Notes: generated by a model from the sequence alone, not told the origin. Positions 27,534-37,325 are shown, numbered from the stretch's first letter. The stretch is DNA of 64,000 nt from Mucilaginibacter sp. (GCA_030445275.1 JAUCSE010000013.1:62001-126000), one strand, 5' to 3'. Numbers and translations: made by a program.

Positions 27534-27803
27534 TTAATTATTCTTTTGGCCATAGAAATTCCCACTCATAGTAACTTGTAAATTTTCCTTCATCTTAGCT
27601 GTTTTACCATTCGGTAAGTTAACAGAGCCATCAATATTTATTTCCACTCCAGTGGTTAAAATAACAGGTTTTGTCATTGGCGAAACTATACCATCTACAA
27701 CTTTCATCATCTTACCATTGAGTTTTGTAATATAATTTCCAGGCTTTACAGGTTGAATAGCGTGGGTCATACTTAAATCAACTGATGTTTGTGTTTTAGT
27801 CAT
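27534..27803 (-). CDS. DUF6799-type small protein
   Basis: The product of about 89 residues has a DUF6799-like repeat: 'YITKLNGKMMKVVDGIVSPMTKPVIL' is split over two units with 'NIDGSVNLPNGKTAKMKENLQVTMSG'. The family carries short K/M-rich repeats and is often secreted; its function is not known. I choose the ATG at 27803. The next upstream in-frame start is TTG at 27830. In another frame, an ATG at 27837 with a strong AGGAG leads into 13 codons and a stop overlapping this start, so an upstream frameshift that removed the original N-terminus is possible. Confidence 0.65.
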   Translation of the reverse strand: MTKTQTSVDLSMTHAIQPVKPGNYITKLNGKMMKVVDGIVSPMTKPVILTTGVEINIDGSVNLPNGKTAKMKENLQVTMSGNFYGQKNN

Positions 27804-28111
27804 AACGTAGGATATTAATTGTACTAGCAAGTTTCATATTCTCCTGAAGTGATAGTACCTTAAACATAATTTGCTGTGTTATATGGCACTAAATTACCTA
27901 GTTATATTAAATTGAAATAGCTATATTCAGTCAATTAATAGTCTTAAACAAGATTGTTGCAACAGGCTAATATTGTAATAATATCTCTTTGTAGTACTGG
28001 CCTGAAAGTTTCTTGCAGGGGACGATTTGTTATCTCCATCCTACTATAATAATTTATAATGGCGCGCAAATCAGGTTGCAACTAAACTTACTAATCTGTC
28101 TTTATTGGGTC

Positions 28112-28837
28112 CTATGGCAGGTTTAATTTTTTAACAACGTCCCTCAAATAGGTCCTGCCAATTGGGATGGCTACAGTACCAACCCGCACTTCTGATCCAG
28201 AGAATGAACTAATATGATCAAGCGCTACGATAAATGAACGGTGCACCCGCGAAAACCTGCTATCTGGTAGTTTTTCCTCAAAATAAGTTAAGGTTTGATA
28301 AGTAATAATCTGCTGTTCCAAAGTGTTTATTTTCACATAGTCCTTCAAGCCCTCTAAATAAAGAATATTCTTTAATAGTATTTTCACCATTCGCTTTTCG
28401 GCCTTCACATAGATAAAGGGATCAGGCGCACTTAAGTTTCCTTGCGGCAAAACCTGAAGATTATTTGTAAGCCTTGGATTGATCCATGCCTCATATTTAT
28501 CGATGGCTTTTAAAAAGCGTTCGAACGAGATCGGTTTAAGTAGGTAATCTACAACATTCAATTCATAACCTTCTACAGCGAACTCACTATACGCAGTGGT
28601 AATGATAATCGCGGGGGGATTTTTCAAGGTACGCAGTAACTCCATGCCGGTAAGATGCGGCATCTGTATATCCAGAAAGATAAGGTCGGGGTTGGTTTCC
28701 TTAATAGCACTGTAAACTCCTATGCCATCAGTACAAATCGCTACCACATTCAACTGTGCTAATTTACTGGCATAATTCATAATCCCGTTTCTGGCAAGCA
28801 ATTCATCGTCGGCAATAATACAATTGATCTTTCTCAT
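28112..28837 (-). CDS. LytTR-type response regulator
   Basis: The 241-residue protein has a receiver domain (about residues 3-120) with phospho-acceptor Asp56 in 'DLIFLDIQMP', acidic DDE near residue 10, Lys in 'VDYLLKPI', and a C-terminal LytTR DNA-binding domain (about 140-240) with 'FIYVKAEKRMVKILLKNILY' and 'FSRVHRSFIVALDHI'. Its start overlaps the stop of the histidine kinase by four bases (ATGA), so both are translationally coupled. The targets are unknown. Confidence 0.95.
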   Translation of the reverse strand: MRKINCIIADDELLARNGIMNYASKLAQLNVVAICTDGIGVYSAIKETNPDLIFLDIQMPHLTGMELLRTLKNPPAIIITTAYSEFAVEGYELNVVDYLLKPISFERFLKAIDKYEAWINPRLTNNLQVLPQGNLSAPDPFIYVKAEKRMVKILLKNILYLEGLKDYVKINTLEQQIITYQTLTYFEEKLPDSRFSRVHRSFIVALDHISSFSGSEVRVGTVAIPIGRTYLRDVVKKLNLP

Positions 28838-29871
28838 AAATCTATTTTCAGGTCTACCTGATAAATGTTATTATCTTGTTTTATACTCAGTTGATGATGC
28901 AAGGGATAAATTAACGCAAGCCGTCTTTTTACATTTTTTAAGCCCATTCTCTGAGTGAAAGTTCCTGCAAAACTATTTTCAACTTTTAAATATAGTCGTT
29001 TTTCGCTGACCTTAAGATCTATGGTCACCCAACCACCATTGTTTTTAATACCATGTTTAAAGGCATTTTCTACAAAGGGAAGCAACAGAAGCGGGGCTAT
29101 CCACTGACCATCAATCTGGCCAGAGTACTGAAAAGATAATTCGAGTTGGTCGCCAAAGCGCATTTGTTCAATTCCTATATAATTTTTCAGGTGGGCAAGT
29201 TCATCTGTAAGCAAAACCTGACTCGTGCTGGTATCATAAAGCATATACCGCATCAATTGGGATAGGTGCATCACCAATGTTGGAGCTTTTGGAGAATTCT
29301 CCAGGGTAAGAAAATAAAGGCTGTTGAGGGTGTTAAAGAAGAAATGTGGATTAATCTGGGCTTTTAGGAAACCGATCTCAGCATCAAATTTTTCCCTTTC
29401 TATCGTCCGCAGCCTTATTTCCTGCTGATAAGCGTTACTTACTAGTTTAAGGACCATTGTAGCAGCAATCACCGGAAAAATCTTTGCAATGTTTTTAACT
29501 ATCCGTGCCAGGATCCAGAAATCGCCGGGATCCCAGTTAGCTGGATTGTTCAAATGTTCCAAGGGAAGCCATAACGAAAATGCAAAAAAACGTTTCCCCA
29601 GCCCCCCCGCAAATAACAAAAAAATGAAACAGCAAATGTATATTACATACTTACGCTTATTATAGAGTACGGGCATAAGCATGTAAAGATTTATATACAC
29701 CATCGGTATAATTACAACCAGATCAGTTATAAGTGATTGTGGTATACTAAAAATCCACGAATAGTTATCTGTCCATCCTGCATCGATAAGGTTGTACAGA
29801 ATGAAGAACAACCAAAAAAGCAAGTGGCCGCCAATTGCCCTATAATTTTTTTTAACCAAAGGGATCATCAT
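28834..29871 (-). CDS. LytS/YehU-type sensor histidine kinase
   Basis: The 345-residue kinase has about four transmembrane helices in the first 145 residues, a short coiled linker, and a His_kinase (PF06580-type) domain with phospho-acceptor His176 in 'FLKAQINPHFFFNTLNSLYF', followed by an HATPase with 'PLLLLPFVENAFKHGIKNNGG' and 'GLKNVKRRL'. It lacks a large periplasmic sensor, so the membrane helices may sense the signal. It forms a pair with the LytTR regulator gene that it overlaps. Confidence 0.95.
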   Translation of the reverse strand: MMIPLVKKNYRAIGGHLLFWLFFILYNLIDAGWTDNYSWIFSIPQSLITDLVVIIPMVYINLYMLMPVLYNKRKYVIYICCFIFLLFAGGLGKRFFAFSLWLPLEHLNNPANWDPGDFWILARIVKNIAKIFPVIAATMVLKLVSNAYQQEIRLRTIEREKFDAEIGFLKAQINPHFFFNTLNSLYFLTLENSPKAPTLVMHLSQLMRYMLYDTSTSQVLLTDELAHLKNYIGIEQMRFGDQLELSFQYSGQIDGQWIAPLLLLPFVENAFKHGIKNNGGWVTIDLKVSEKRLYLKVENSFAGTFTQRMGLKNVKRRLALIYPLHHQLSIKQDNNIYQVDLKIDL

Positions 29872-30055
29872 ACAAAATTGCTCATTTTTATACCTGCTCC
29901 GATAGTTTTTAGACGAACAACTACTATTATGGTGTAAACTGCAATATTCTTAACTTGAAATGCGCATATCAGCATAAATTGGTTTTTCAAGCACAACAAA
30001 GCAGTATTGATCTAATAAAAATGATGCAAAAGGAAATAATCTTTTTTTTTGCACC

Positions 30056-31948
30056 ATGAAAATTCTAAGGGCTCTTTATACACTTAGTCTATATTGCAGC
30101 ATTATTTTGTTGTTTCAGTTTATCGGGCAATTATGCCGCGCTCAAGAATTGCCCGTAACTCGTAATGCCAAAAAAGCCTGTTTTAAAACAACCCGAAGTA
30201 AAAGCGGCTCACCAGGAAAGGCTTATTGGCAAAATACAGCCCATTATGATATTAAGGTAAATTTTAACCCGGTTACACGGCAATTAACAGGTACCGTAAA
30301 CATTAATTACACCAACAACAGTCCCGATACTTTAAAAACTTTAGTACTCAAGCTCTATCCCAATTTATATAAGAGCGACGCGATACGTAATGTATATGTA
30401 GCCCCCGGGGACCAAACTAAAGGTATTCACATCAGTTCGCTAACTATTGATAACCAGAAACCTGACAGTACCAAACAGATAGTTTTTGGAACCAATATGC
30501 ACATCAAGGGGAGCCATATTTTACCAGGTCAAAAAACCCACCTGGCAATTAACTACAATTATACCTTAAATAAAGGTTCATTTATCCGCACCGGGCAGAT
30601 TGACAGCGGAGCATTTTTTATTGCCTACTTCTTCCCCAGAATTGCGGTTTATGACGATATTGATGGCTGGAATGAATATCCCTACATAGGTAAAGAAGAA
30701 TTTTACAACGATTATGGGAGTTTTCATACGGAGATAACGGTACCCCGCAATTACCAGGTTTGGGCAACCGGCGATCTGAAAAATGTACAGCAAGTTTATA
30801 AACCCCAAATTGTAACCAGAATTAATCAGGCAGAAATAAATGATACTACAACAGACATTATTACTAGCGATGACCTAAAAAATGGAAATATCACCACCAG
30901 TAATGCAACCAATACCTGGAAGTTTGAGGCTGATAATGTTACAGATTTCGCGTTTGCGATAAGCAATCATTATGTATGGAAAGCCAGCAGCGTATTGGTT
31001 GATTCAACAACGAAGAGGCGTACAAGAATTGATGCTGTATTTAACCCTGACGATGACGTTTATACCCCGGTAGTTGGATATGCACGGAAGACAGTAGAAT
31101 TGATCAGCCATTATTTCCCTAAAGTGCCATTTCCCTATTCGCATGAAACCATTTTTGATGGTTTGGATGCGATGGAATACCCCATGATGGTTAATAACCT
31201 ACCGTTTAAAGAGAAAAAGGAAATTATTGAATTTACGGCGCATGAGGTTTTTCATGCCTTGTTCCCATTTTACGTTGGCACCAACGAAACTAAATACTCG
31301 TTTATGGATGAGGGCTGGGCAACAATGGCCGAATTTTATTTATACCCCAAGATTGATCCTGCGGATGCCTTTAATTATGACATTAGTGATGTAAACAACA
31401 GCGCTGACACCGATGAGGATATGCCCATTATAACGCCTACGCCGCAGCTATATGGAAAAGCGCGATATGCCGATAAAGACCTTAAGCCGGCATTGGCTAT
31501 GCTGTACCTTAAGGAGATGCTGGGTGATAAATTGTTCTTAAAGGCCATGCATCATTATATGGACAATTGGAATGGAAAACACCCTTCGCCATATGATTTT
31601 TTTAATTGCATGAATACTGGCAGTGGCGCAAATCTGAACTGGTTTTGGAAAAATTGGTTCTTTGAAAAGAATATTCCCGATCTGGCCATCACGAAGGTTG
31701 CCCGGCATAAACTGGACTATACTATTACTATCTCCAGTCTGGGCAACCTTATTTTACCTATCCACCTAACAATTATTTACAACGATGGTAGCAAGCAAAC
31801 CCTCAATCGGAACATTGGCTGTTGGATGACCGGTGCCAAATCAGTACGCGTTGGGATTAAAGCCAAAATGCCGATAAAGGAAATTGTTTTGGGCAACGCG
31901 TTTGATGCAGATATTCATCCTGAAAACAACCATTGGAAACCCCAGTAA
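30056..31948 (+). CDS. M1-family metallopeptidase, secreted
   Basis: The 630-residue protein has a signal peptide ending near CRAQ (about residue 30), an N-terminal beta domain ('HYDIKVNFNPVTRQLTGTVN'), and an M1 catalytic domain. The zinc site is H396-E-V-F-H400 followed 19 residues later by Glu419 (in FMDEGWA), matching HEXXH-x18-E. The 'GLDAMEYPMM' segment near residue 375 takes the place of the GAMEN exopeptidase motif. M1 enzymes are aminopeptidases; the C-terminal half is shorter than in long family members. The gene stands alone. Confidence 0.93.
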   Translation: MKILRALYTLSLYCSIILLFQFIGQLCRAQELPVTRNAKKACFKTTRSKSGSPGKAYWQNTAHYDIKVNFNPVTRQLTGTVNINYTNNSPDTLKTLVLKLYPNLYKSDAIRNVYVAPGDQTKGIHISSLTIDNQKPDSTKQIVFGTNMHIKGSHILPGQKTHLAINYNYTLNKGSFIRTGQIDSGAFFIAYFFPRIAVYDDIDGWNEYPYIGKEEFYNDYGSFHTEITVPRNYQVWATGDLKNVQQVYKPQIVTRINQAEINDTTTDIITSDDLKNGNITTSNATNTWKFEADNVTDFAFAISNHYVWKASSVLVDSTTKRRTRIDAVFNPDDDVYTPVVGYARKTVELISHYFPKVPFPYSHETIFDGLDAMEYPMMVNNLPFKEKKEIIEFTAHEVFHALFPFYVGTNETKYSFMDEGWATMAEFYLYPKIDPADAFNYDISDVNNSADTDEDMPIITPTPQLYGKARYADKDLKPALAMLYLKEMLGDKLFLKAMHHYMDNWNGKHPSPYDFFNCMNTGSGANLNWFWKNWFFEKNIPDLAITKVARHKLDYTITISSLGNLILPIHLTIIYNDGSKQTLNRNIGCWMTGAKSVRVGIKAKMPIKEIVLGNAFDADIHPENNHWKPQ

Positions 31949-32109
31949 TATAATGCCGAATGCAGGTGGCTACAGTTTTCAGTATCTAAGTAAAGCAGGC
32001 TAAGCCCTGTCCAATCCCTAAAATAGTATATTCCATGATGATCACCATCAACAGACACTATTTAAAATCATCTGCCAAAAATGATTAACCAAAAAATCAA
32101 TAAAACGAT

Positions 32110-33051
32110 ATGAAAATACAAGCCCCTATTATTATAATATATCTGATCTTCATCACACTTTTTGTTGCTTGCAGTAAAAAAGATGCTCCTCCTGAATCTG
32201 GCAAACCCACTCCAACTGTTACAACACCAACACTAGGCAACCCTTCAGTTCCCCCAATACCACTATTCACAGATTTTTCGCCTCAAACTGCATTCATCGG
32301 TGATACCATAACCATCACAGGTCAGCATTTGGGTACTGATTCCACTGCACTTTCCATTAAATTCGGAACGGTACAAGCCAAAGTTATAAGTGCGGCTGAA
32401 ACTTCTGCAAAGGTTATAGTGCCGGATGATATAGACCAACCATCTGCTAAAATTACACTTACATCTGGTACCACCGAGATTACATCAGCAATGAATTTCC
32501 ATTTAAAGGCACCAATTATTCAATCTATTTCCTATACTTCGGGTTTCGCTGGGCAGCTTTTATTTATATATGGTAAGGGGTTCAGAAACACAAATCATTT
32601 TTCCCAAATATCCTTTGGCAATATTATTATTACGGGCGCTTCAACTGGAGCTGGTCATATAGAACTGACCTTCAATGTCCCAGACGGCCTCCTATCAGGA
32701 AAATATCCTATTACAATTACCATAGCTGGTTTAACCGCTATCGCACCCCAGGAATTCGAGATTTTCGTTCCATCAATAACATCTTTCACACCTCATTCTG
32801 CAAAAAGGAACGCCACTATTGTTATTAATGGAATTAATCTTAAAAACCCAAATAGGGATAATACAAGGGTTAGTTTCATCGATTTTAAAACGGGGGTAGA
32901 TCTTAAATCAGCTTATATAGGAATCGTTACATCGACTAGCATAGAAGCATTTGTACCTGATAATTTACGTGCAGGTGCAACTTACAGAATAATAGTAAGT
33001 GTAGTAGGAAGCACCGTTAAAACTACAGAAGCATTCACCTGCATCAACTGA
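32110..33051 (+). CDS. IPT/TIG-repeat lipoprotein
   Basis: The 313-residue product has a lipobox (FVACSK, Cys about residue 21), a proline/threonine-rich linker ('PTPTVTTPTLGNPSVPPIP'), then three IPT/TIG Ig-like repeats of about 80-90 residues, each with a 'F-P...GD/G-I-I-G-x-x-L/F' pattern: 'FSPQTAFIGDTITITGQHL', 'SYTSGFAGQLLFIYGKGF', 'FTPHSAKRNATIVINGINL'. Such surface lipoproteins bind polysaccharide or act as structural linkers. No partner gene is nearby. Confidence 0.85.
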   Translation: MKIQAPIIIIYLIFITLFVACSKKDAPPESGKPTPTVTTPTLGNPSVPPIPLFTDFSPQTAFIGDTITITGQHLGTDSTALSIKFGTVQAKVISAAETSAKVIVPDDIDQPSAKITLTSGTTEITSAMNFHLKAPIIQSISYTSGFAGQLLFIYGKGFRNTNHFSQISFGNIIITGASTGAGHIELTFNVPDGLLSGKYPITITIAGLTAIAPQEFEIFVPSITSFTPHSAKRNATIVINGINLKNPNRDNTRVSFIDFKTGVDLKSAYIGIVTSTSIEAFVPDNLRAGATYRIIVSVVGSTVKTTEAFTCIN

Positions 33052-33168
33052 TATTTTAAAGAGCGAAGGCTAATAATAATATTGCCAAACGAATTGAGTG
33101 TTTATAAGAATTTATTTTTCAAAAAAAGCTTATTTTCACTTGAATTATAAACGCTTAAAATTATCGGC

Positions 33169-34770
33169 ATGTTTACCCATCGTTTACCGCTTTTGGGAAT
33201 TACCGGAAAACTCTGGTCTAATTCCTATAAAAGACAATTGCTCGCAGCAGGTTTATGCTTTCTATTTTTCAATAGTTCGCTTTATGCCCAAAAAACAAAC
33301 TCCTTCCCTATTAGCGTGCCCGAAGCAGAAGGCGTTTCATCAACTGGGATAGACAGTTTTCTGAATGCAGCGACAAAAAGCAAACATGAGTTTCATAGTT
33401 TTATGTTTTTACGTCATGGCAAAGTAATAGCACAGGGCTGGTGGAACCCGTACCAACCAACACTAAGGCATAGCCTGTACAGTTGTAGCAAAAGCTTCAC
33501 TTCTACAGCCATTGGTTTTGCAGTTAGCGAAAAACGACTGTCAGTAAATGATAAGGTGATCTCTTTTTTCCCTCACAATTTGCCTGATACGGTAAAGCCT
33601 TATCTTGCAGCACTTACAATAAAAGATCTTTTAACCATGACTGCCGGACAAGATCCCGACCCTACTTTTGCAGTTGCAGCAAGAGAAGATGATTGGGTCA
33701 AATCCTTCCTGGCATTGCCTATAGTACACAAACCCGGCAGTCAATTTTTATACAACACCCTGGCTACTTTTATGCTGTCGGCCATTGTACAAAAAGTAAC
33801 TGGGCAAAAAGAACTTGATTATCTCAAACCCCGGCTCTTTGATCCACTGGGAATAAATGGTATGGATTGGGAAATTAATAAGAAAGGTATCAATACCGGT
33901 GGCTGGGGATTGCGTTTGAAAACAGAAGATATGGCTAAGCTGGGGCAACTCTATCTGCAAAAAGGTGTATGGAAAGGAGACCAGTTGTTGCCAAAAGAAT
34001 GGATTGAAGAAGCTACCACCTTTAAAATTGATCAGGCACCGGGAATAACCCAAAGTAAAAAGGATTCAAGCGATTGGATGCAGGGCTATTGTTATCAGTT
34101 TTGGCGCTGCCGTCATAACGCGTTCAGGGCTGACGGTGCTTTCGGACAGTACATTATTGTGATGCCAGATCAAGATGCTGTAATTGCTATCACTTCAGAA
34201 ACAATCGATATGCAGGGAGAGCTTGACCTGGTATGGAAATATTTGCTACCAGCTATGCATCCGCAGATTTTGCCGGTTGACAAGGCTGGTGATGATCAGC
34301 TTGAAAAACATTTAACTGCTTTAAGTTTACCTCCGGGAGCTAATGCAACCAATAACATAAATGGCACATTCAACAAAACATTTTCAATTCAACCCAATAA
34401 TTTACATATCAGTTCAATAACTTTTAATATTACCCATAATGTTTGTCATGTCACTTTAAAAAAAGATTCAGCAAGCTATATGCTTAATTTTGAAACAGGC
34501 AAATGGTTACCGGGTAAAACGGATATGCAGGGCCCCAGCCTGGTTTCGGGAGCCAGAGAAGATTTTTCTTTATTGTTGCCTTACAAGGTTGAGGGTAGTT
34601 ATGGATGGAATGACCAGCAGACTTTGCAATTAAAACTACGCTATATTGAAAGCCCGCATACAGAAACCATCACCTGTCATTTCAGTGAACAGCAGCTAAA
34701 TGCCGATGTTGAGTATAGTTTTAATTATGGAAAAAATAAAGTAGAGCTACACGGAGAATTAGTTAAATAA
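33169..34770 (+). CDS. beta-lactamase-fold serine hydrolase, secreted
   Basis: The 533-residue protein belongs to the class C beta-lactamase/penicillin-binding esterase fold. The SxxK motif is S105-C-S-K108 in 'YSCSKSFTSTAIGF'; the second motif is 'QFLYNTLATFMLSAI' (Tyr-x-Asn type), and 'GQYIIVMPDQDAVIAITSE' is near the third strand. The first 40 residues contain a hydrophobic signal ('LLAAGLCFLFFNSSLYAQ') after a 20-residue hydrophilic lead, so the true start may be a few codons downstream. The last about 150 residues form an extra beta domain. The substrate is not known (esters, D-amino-acid peptides). Confidence 0.88.
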   Translation: MFTHRLPLLGITGKLWSNSYKRQLLAAGLCFLFFNSSLYAQKTNSFPISVPEAEGVSSTGIDSFLNAATKSKHEFHSFMFLRHGKVIAQGWWNPYQPTLRHSLYSCSKSFTSTAIGFAVSEKRLSVNDKVISFFPHNLPDTVKPYLAALTIKDLLTMTAGQDPDPTFAVAAREDDWVKSFLALPIVHKPGSQFLYNTLATFMLSAIVQKVTGQKELDYLKPRLFDPLGINGMDWEINKKGINTGGWGLRLKTEDMAKLGQLYLQKGVWKGDQLLPKEWIEEATTFKIDQAPGITQSKKDSSDWMQGYCYQFWRCRHNAFRADGAFGQYIIVMPDQDAVIAITSETIDMQGELDLVWKYLLPAMHPQILPVDKAGDDQLEKHLTALSLPPGANATNNINGTFNKTFSIQPNNLHISSITFNITHNVCHVTLKKDSASYMLNFETGKWLPGKTDMQGPSLVSGAREDFSLLLPYKVEGSYGWNDQQTLQLKLRYIESPHTETITCHFSEQQLNADVEYSFNYGKNKVELHGELVK

Positions 34771-34938
34771 TAAATACCCCAAACTAAGCTCTACAAAAGT
34801 CATGGCTTAACCCTATCCACATACCTCAGATACCAACATATGAAATTTCACAACCATAGTCGGCATTGAAACCAGCCCATAAGGAATTGATGCAGATCTT
34901 TGATCCATTGAGGTTAATAGAATGGTACTCGTTTGTAC

Positions 34939-35069
34939 TTAAAAACCTGTCATTGCTTTAAAAGCGACTTTCCCGATATTATCCAGTTTGCCTTTTTGGG
35001 CAGATGTAATGGTACCCTTTGTTTGCTGATCAGTTTAGCAACGTAAAGATCGCGTTCGTTTTTTTCCAT
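34939..35069 (-). pseudogene. possible frameshifted gene fragment
   Basis: Starting at an ATG at 35069, the reading MEKNERDLYVAKLISKQ runs into a frame change, after which GTITSAQKGKLDNIGKVAFK and a short tail end in a stop at 34939. Joined by one base change these read as a continuous protein-like chain. The start resembles the opening of FecR-type proteins, but this is a weak guess. Confidence 0.25.
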
Positions 35070-35255
35070 TGGTTACTATACAAACAACTATGAGCCGTGA
35101 GCGGGTGCCAAGTAGAAGATTTTTCTATTCTCCTCACCTCCTTTTGCACAAGTTAGCTTTGGTGCTTAATACCCTCTTAATATGACTATCCATGTAAAAC
35201 CAGGTGTTGACTTGTCACAGGCTGTTGAAAAAATAGGAGGTGAATGTTTTAATAT

Positions 35256-35430
35256 TTAGCGCAGGATACGCAGTTTACAGAAATAGCCAACCTTGATCTC
35301 CCAGCAAAAATTTAGAATAAGTTTTACTGGTGGTGCGTAATTTAAAGTAACGGCAAAAAGAGTTAAGGCTGATCTCTACCAGATCAGCCAGTTCATTCAT
35401 ATGGATCTTATTTTTGAAGTTTGTCAGCGT
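35256..35430 (-). pseudogene. AraC-family regulator remnant (frameshifted)
   Basis: The minus strand reads NKIHMNELADLVEISLNSFC and on to RYFKLRT...KTYSKFLL, the first helix-turn-helix of an AraC-type regulator. A one-base shift near position 35300 then allows EIKVGYFCKLRILR, which matches the next AraC segment (E-I-R-V-G-x-A-C-K-L-L in homologues) before a stop. An in-frame TAA stop precedes the fragment, and the second helix-turn-helix is missing. This is clear decay of a once-functional gene. Confidence 0.8.
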
Positions 35431-35548
35431 TTATTAACGCAGGGAATAAGGTATTGCCGTACACTAAAGAATTGGGCAGGCCCTGCTGATACTTTGAATA
35501 ATTGTGGCTCCATTTAACTTAGATCTATTATTGATACATCTCCAATTA

Positions 35549-36976
35549 TTAATCAATAGAACCTGTTTTCATTTTACTATTGGCCCTGGCTGTTTGTCCA
35601 TCCACAACACCTTTAACCTCTACCTTAACTACAGTGGCAATAGCATCTGTAGCCGCAGCCGGTACATTGATGGCTATGCCATCGTTAGTTGCTTCACTTT
35701 TTAAGCTGGCACCATCCGTCAATAGCTTGGCACTAACAATTTCATTTTTTAAGCCGGGAATAACCAATTTACCGTCAGTTGGCCAGTTAAATACTGAAAA
35801 ATAAAGGATGGTATTTTTCCCATCAGGCTTAAGGGTACAACGCCCCCAGGTTAATGGTTGTAGCGGGCTTGCCTTGGTAGCATATATGGCTTCGCCGTTT
35901 ACTTTCATCCAGGCACCTATTTGTTTTAAGGAAGCTATGCTTTCCTGCGGAAATTCGCCCTCAGCATTTGGGCCAACATTTAACAAGTAATTTCCGCCTT
36001 TTGAGGCAATGTCTATCAAATTATGGATCAATGTTTCAGGGGTTTTCCATTTATGGTCATAGCTTTTATAACCCCAGGTTCCGTTCATGGTCATACAGGT
36101 TTCCCAGTCCTTACCATCCAATTCACTAAGATTTGGTATTTTTTGCTCCGGTGTTTTATAATCGCCTGCAAAATTAGGGCGCTTAAGTCGGTCGTTACTG
36201 ATGATGTTAGGCTGCTGCTTTAACACATCTTGCAATTTTTGGGCATACTCATCGGTCATATTAGTTGGCGTATCCCACCAAATAACCGCGACATCGCCGT
36301 AATTGGTTAGTAACTCTTTTACCTGTGGAACGGCTACCCTGTCAATATACTCGCCCATAGTACTTGAGGTTTGTACTGAGTCCCAGTGACCATTGTTTTC
36401 CCTGGTATAAGCATCAATCCTTGCCGAATCGGGATTGGCCCAGCCCTCACTACTTACTTTGCGTGCTGCCGCGCCACCGGGATTATTCCAGTCCTGTGCC
36501 TGCGAATAGTAAAAACCCAGCTTAATACCATACTTGTAACAAGCCGCTGCCAATGGTTTTAAAACATCCTTGCCATATGGTGTAGCATCGGCAATATTCC
36601 ATTTACTGGCGTTTGATTTAAACATGGCAAAGCCATCATGATGTTTCGCGGTGATCACGATGTATTTCATACCAGCCTCTTTTGCCAGCTTTACCCATGC
36701 ATCGGCATCATATTTTACCGGGTTAAATTTTTTAGCAAACTGCTGATATTCGGCCACCGGTATTTTGGCCCTGTTCATGATCCACTCGCCGCCACGCCCT
36801 ACTTCATGGCCTTTGTACATACCGGCCAATTCCGCATAATCGCCCCAGTGAATAAACATTCCGAAACGGGCCTCGCGCCACCATTTCATACGTTCGTCGT
36901 GGGTAAGTTCTTTTTGGGCAAAAACAGTATGCACAAATAAGATAGACATTAAACAAGCTGTAAAAAGTTTTTTCAT
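35549..36976 (-). CDS. GH29 alpha-L-fucosidase, secreted
   Basis: The 475-residue protein has a signal peptide (about 1-20, VFAQ), a GH29 TIM-barrel with 'RFGMFIHWGDYAELAGMYKG', 'GMKYIVITAKHHDGFAMF', and the catalytic nucleophile Asp235 in 'DVAVIWWDTP'. A C-terminal beta domain of about 100 residues follows ('TLKPDGKNTILYFSVFNWP'). The normal GH29 acid/base position is not conserved in a recognisable motif, so I cannot name it. It removes terminal alpha-L-fucose from glycans. Unlike the locus at 1-25 kb it lacks the LacI-type operator and stands alone, so it may be regulated separately. Confidence 0.92.
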   Translation of the reverse strand: MKKLFTACLMSILFVHTVFAQKELTHDERMKWWREARFGMFIHWGDYAELAGMYKGHEVGRGGEWIMNRAKIPVAEYQQFAKKFNPVKYDADAWVKLAKEAGMKYIVITAKHHDGFAMFKSNASKWNIADATPYGKDVLKPLAAACYKYGIKLGFYYSQAQDWNNPGGAAARKVSSEGWANPDSARIDAYTRENNGHWDSVQTSSTMGEYIDRVAVPQVKELLTNYGDVAVIWWDTPTNMTDEYAQKLQDVLKQQPNIISNDRLKRPNFAGDYKTPEQKIPNLSELDGKDWETCMTMNGTWGYKSYDHKWKTPETLIHNLIDIASKGGNYLLNVGPNAEGEFPQESIASLKQIGAWMKVNGEAIYATKASPLQPLTWGRCTLKPDGKNTILYFSVFNWPTDGKLVIPGLKNEIVSAKLLTDGASLKSEATNDGIAINVPAAATDAIATVVKVEVKGVVDGQTARANSKMKTGSID

Positions 36977-37077
36977 CAGTTTTTATTTTTAACGGGATCG
37001 GTTTCCGCTATGGTTTATAATACGGGTTGCTATAATGCTAATTGGTTATGAACGGATGGTTGTACCGTTTATACATT

Positions 37078-37107
37078 ATAATACAAACACCAATAATACA
37101 AACACCA
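37078..37107. repeat. two tandem copies of a 15-bp unit
   Basis: ATAATACAAACACCA occurs twice in direct succession (37078-37092 and 37093-37107) with no mismatch, upstream of the GH29 gene. Confidence 0.85.
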
Positions 37108-37325
37108 CGGCGTTTGGTGCCATATTGCGCTGTAATAATCTACGAAAACGTATTCGCTGTGTTTGTAGGTTTATCTGGGTTAAGTATAATGACTAAGCAG
37201 TTTTTACAATTTGTGCGAGTTGTAGCAGGGGCTATCTATACAAGTAGCAAGTATGGGTAGCCTCAGATAGGGATGATAAAGATGGGGTATGTTAAATGAG
37301 GGATACATGTAAGCTAGGAAATTTC

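Larger units (their letters stand above)
34771..35548. other. gene graveyard with decayed fragments
   Basis: These 778 bp have no intact gene. The minus strand carries a frameshifted AraC fragment (35256-35430) and a possible second fragment (34939-35069). A short plus-strand frame at 35182-35259 overlaps the AraC remnant's end and is likely chance. Confidence 0.6.

Noticed and set aside
33098..33352. 84-codon ORF overlapping the serine hydrolase start
   Set aside because: It is in a different frame from the hydrolase, which has catalytic motifs and a signal peptide; the overlap is a shadow.
35182..35259. 26-codon frame MTIHVKPGVDLSQAVEKIGG
   Set aside because: It is too short to support and overlaps the AraC remnant on the opposite strand.
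37042..37260. 72-codon plus-strand ORF upstream of GH29
   Set aside because: It runs through the 15-bp tandem repeat, has no ribosome site or recognisable domain, and its composition reads like chance in AT-rich DNA.
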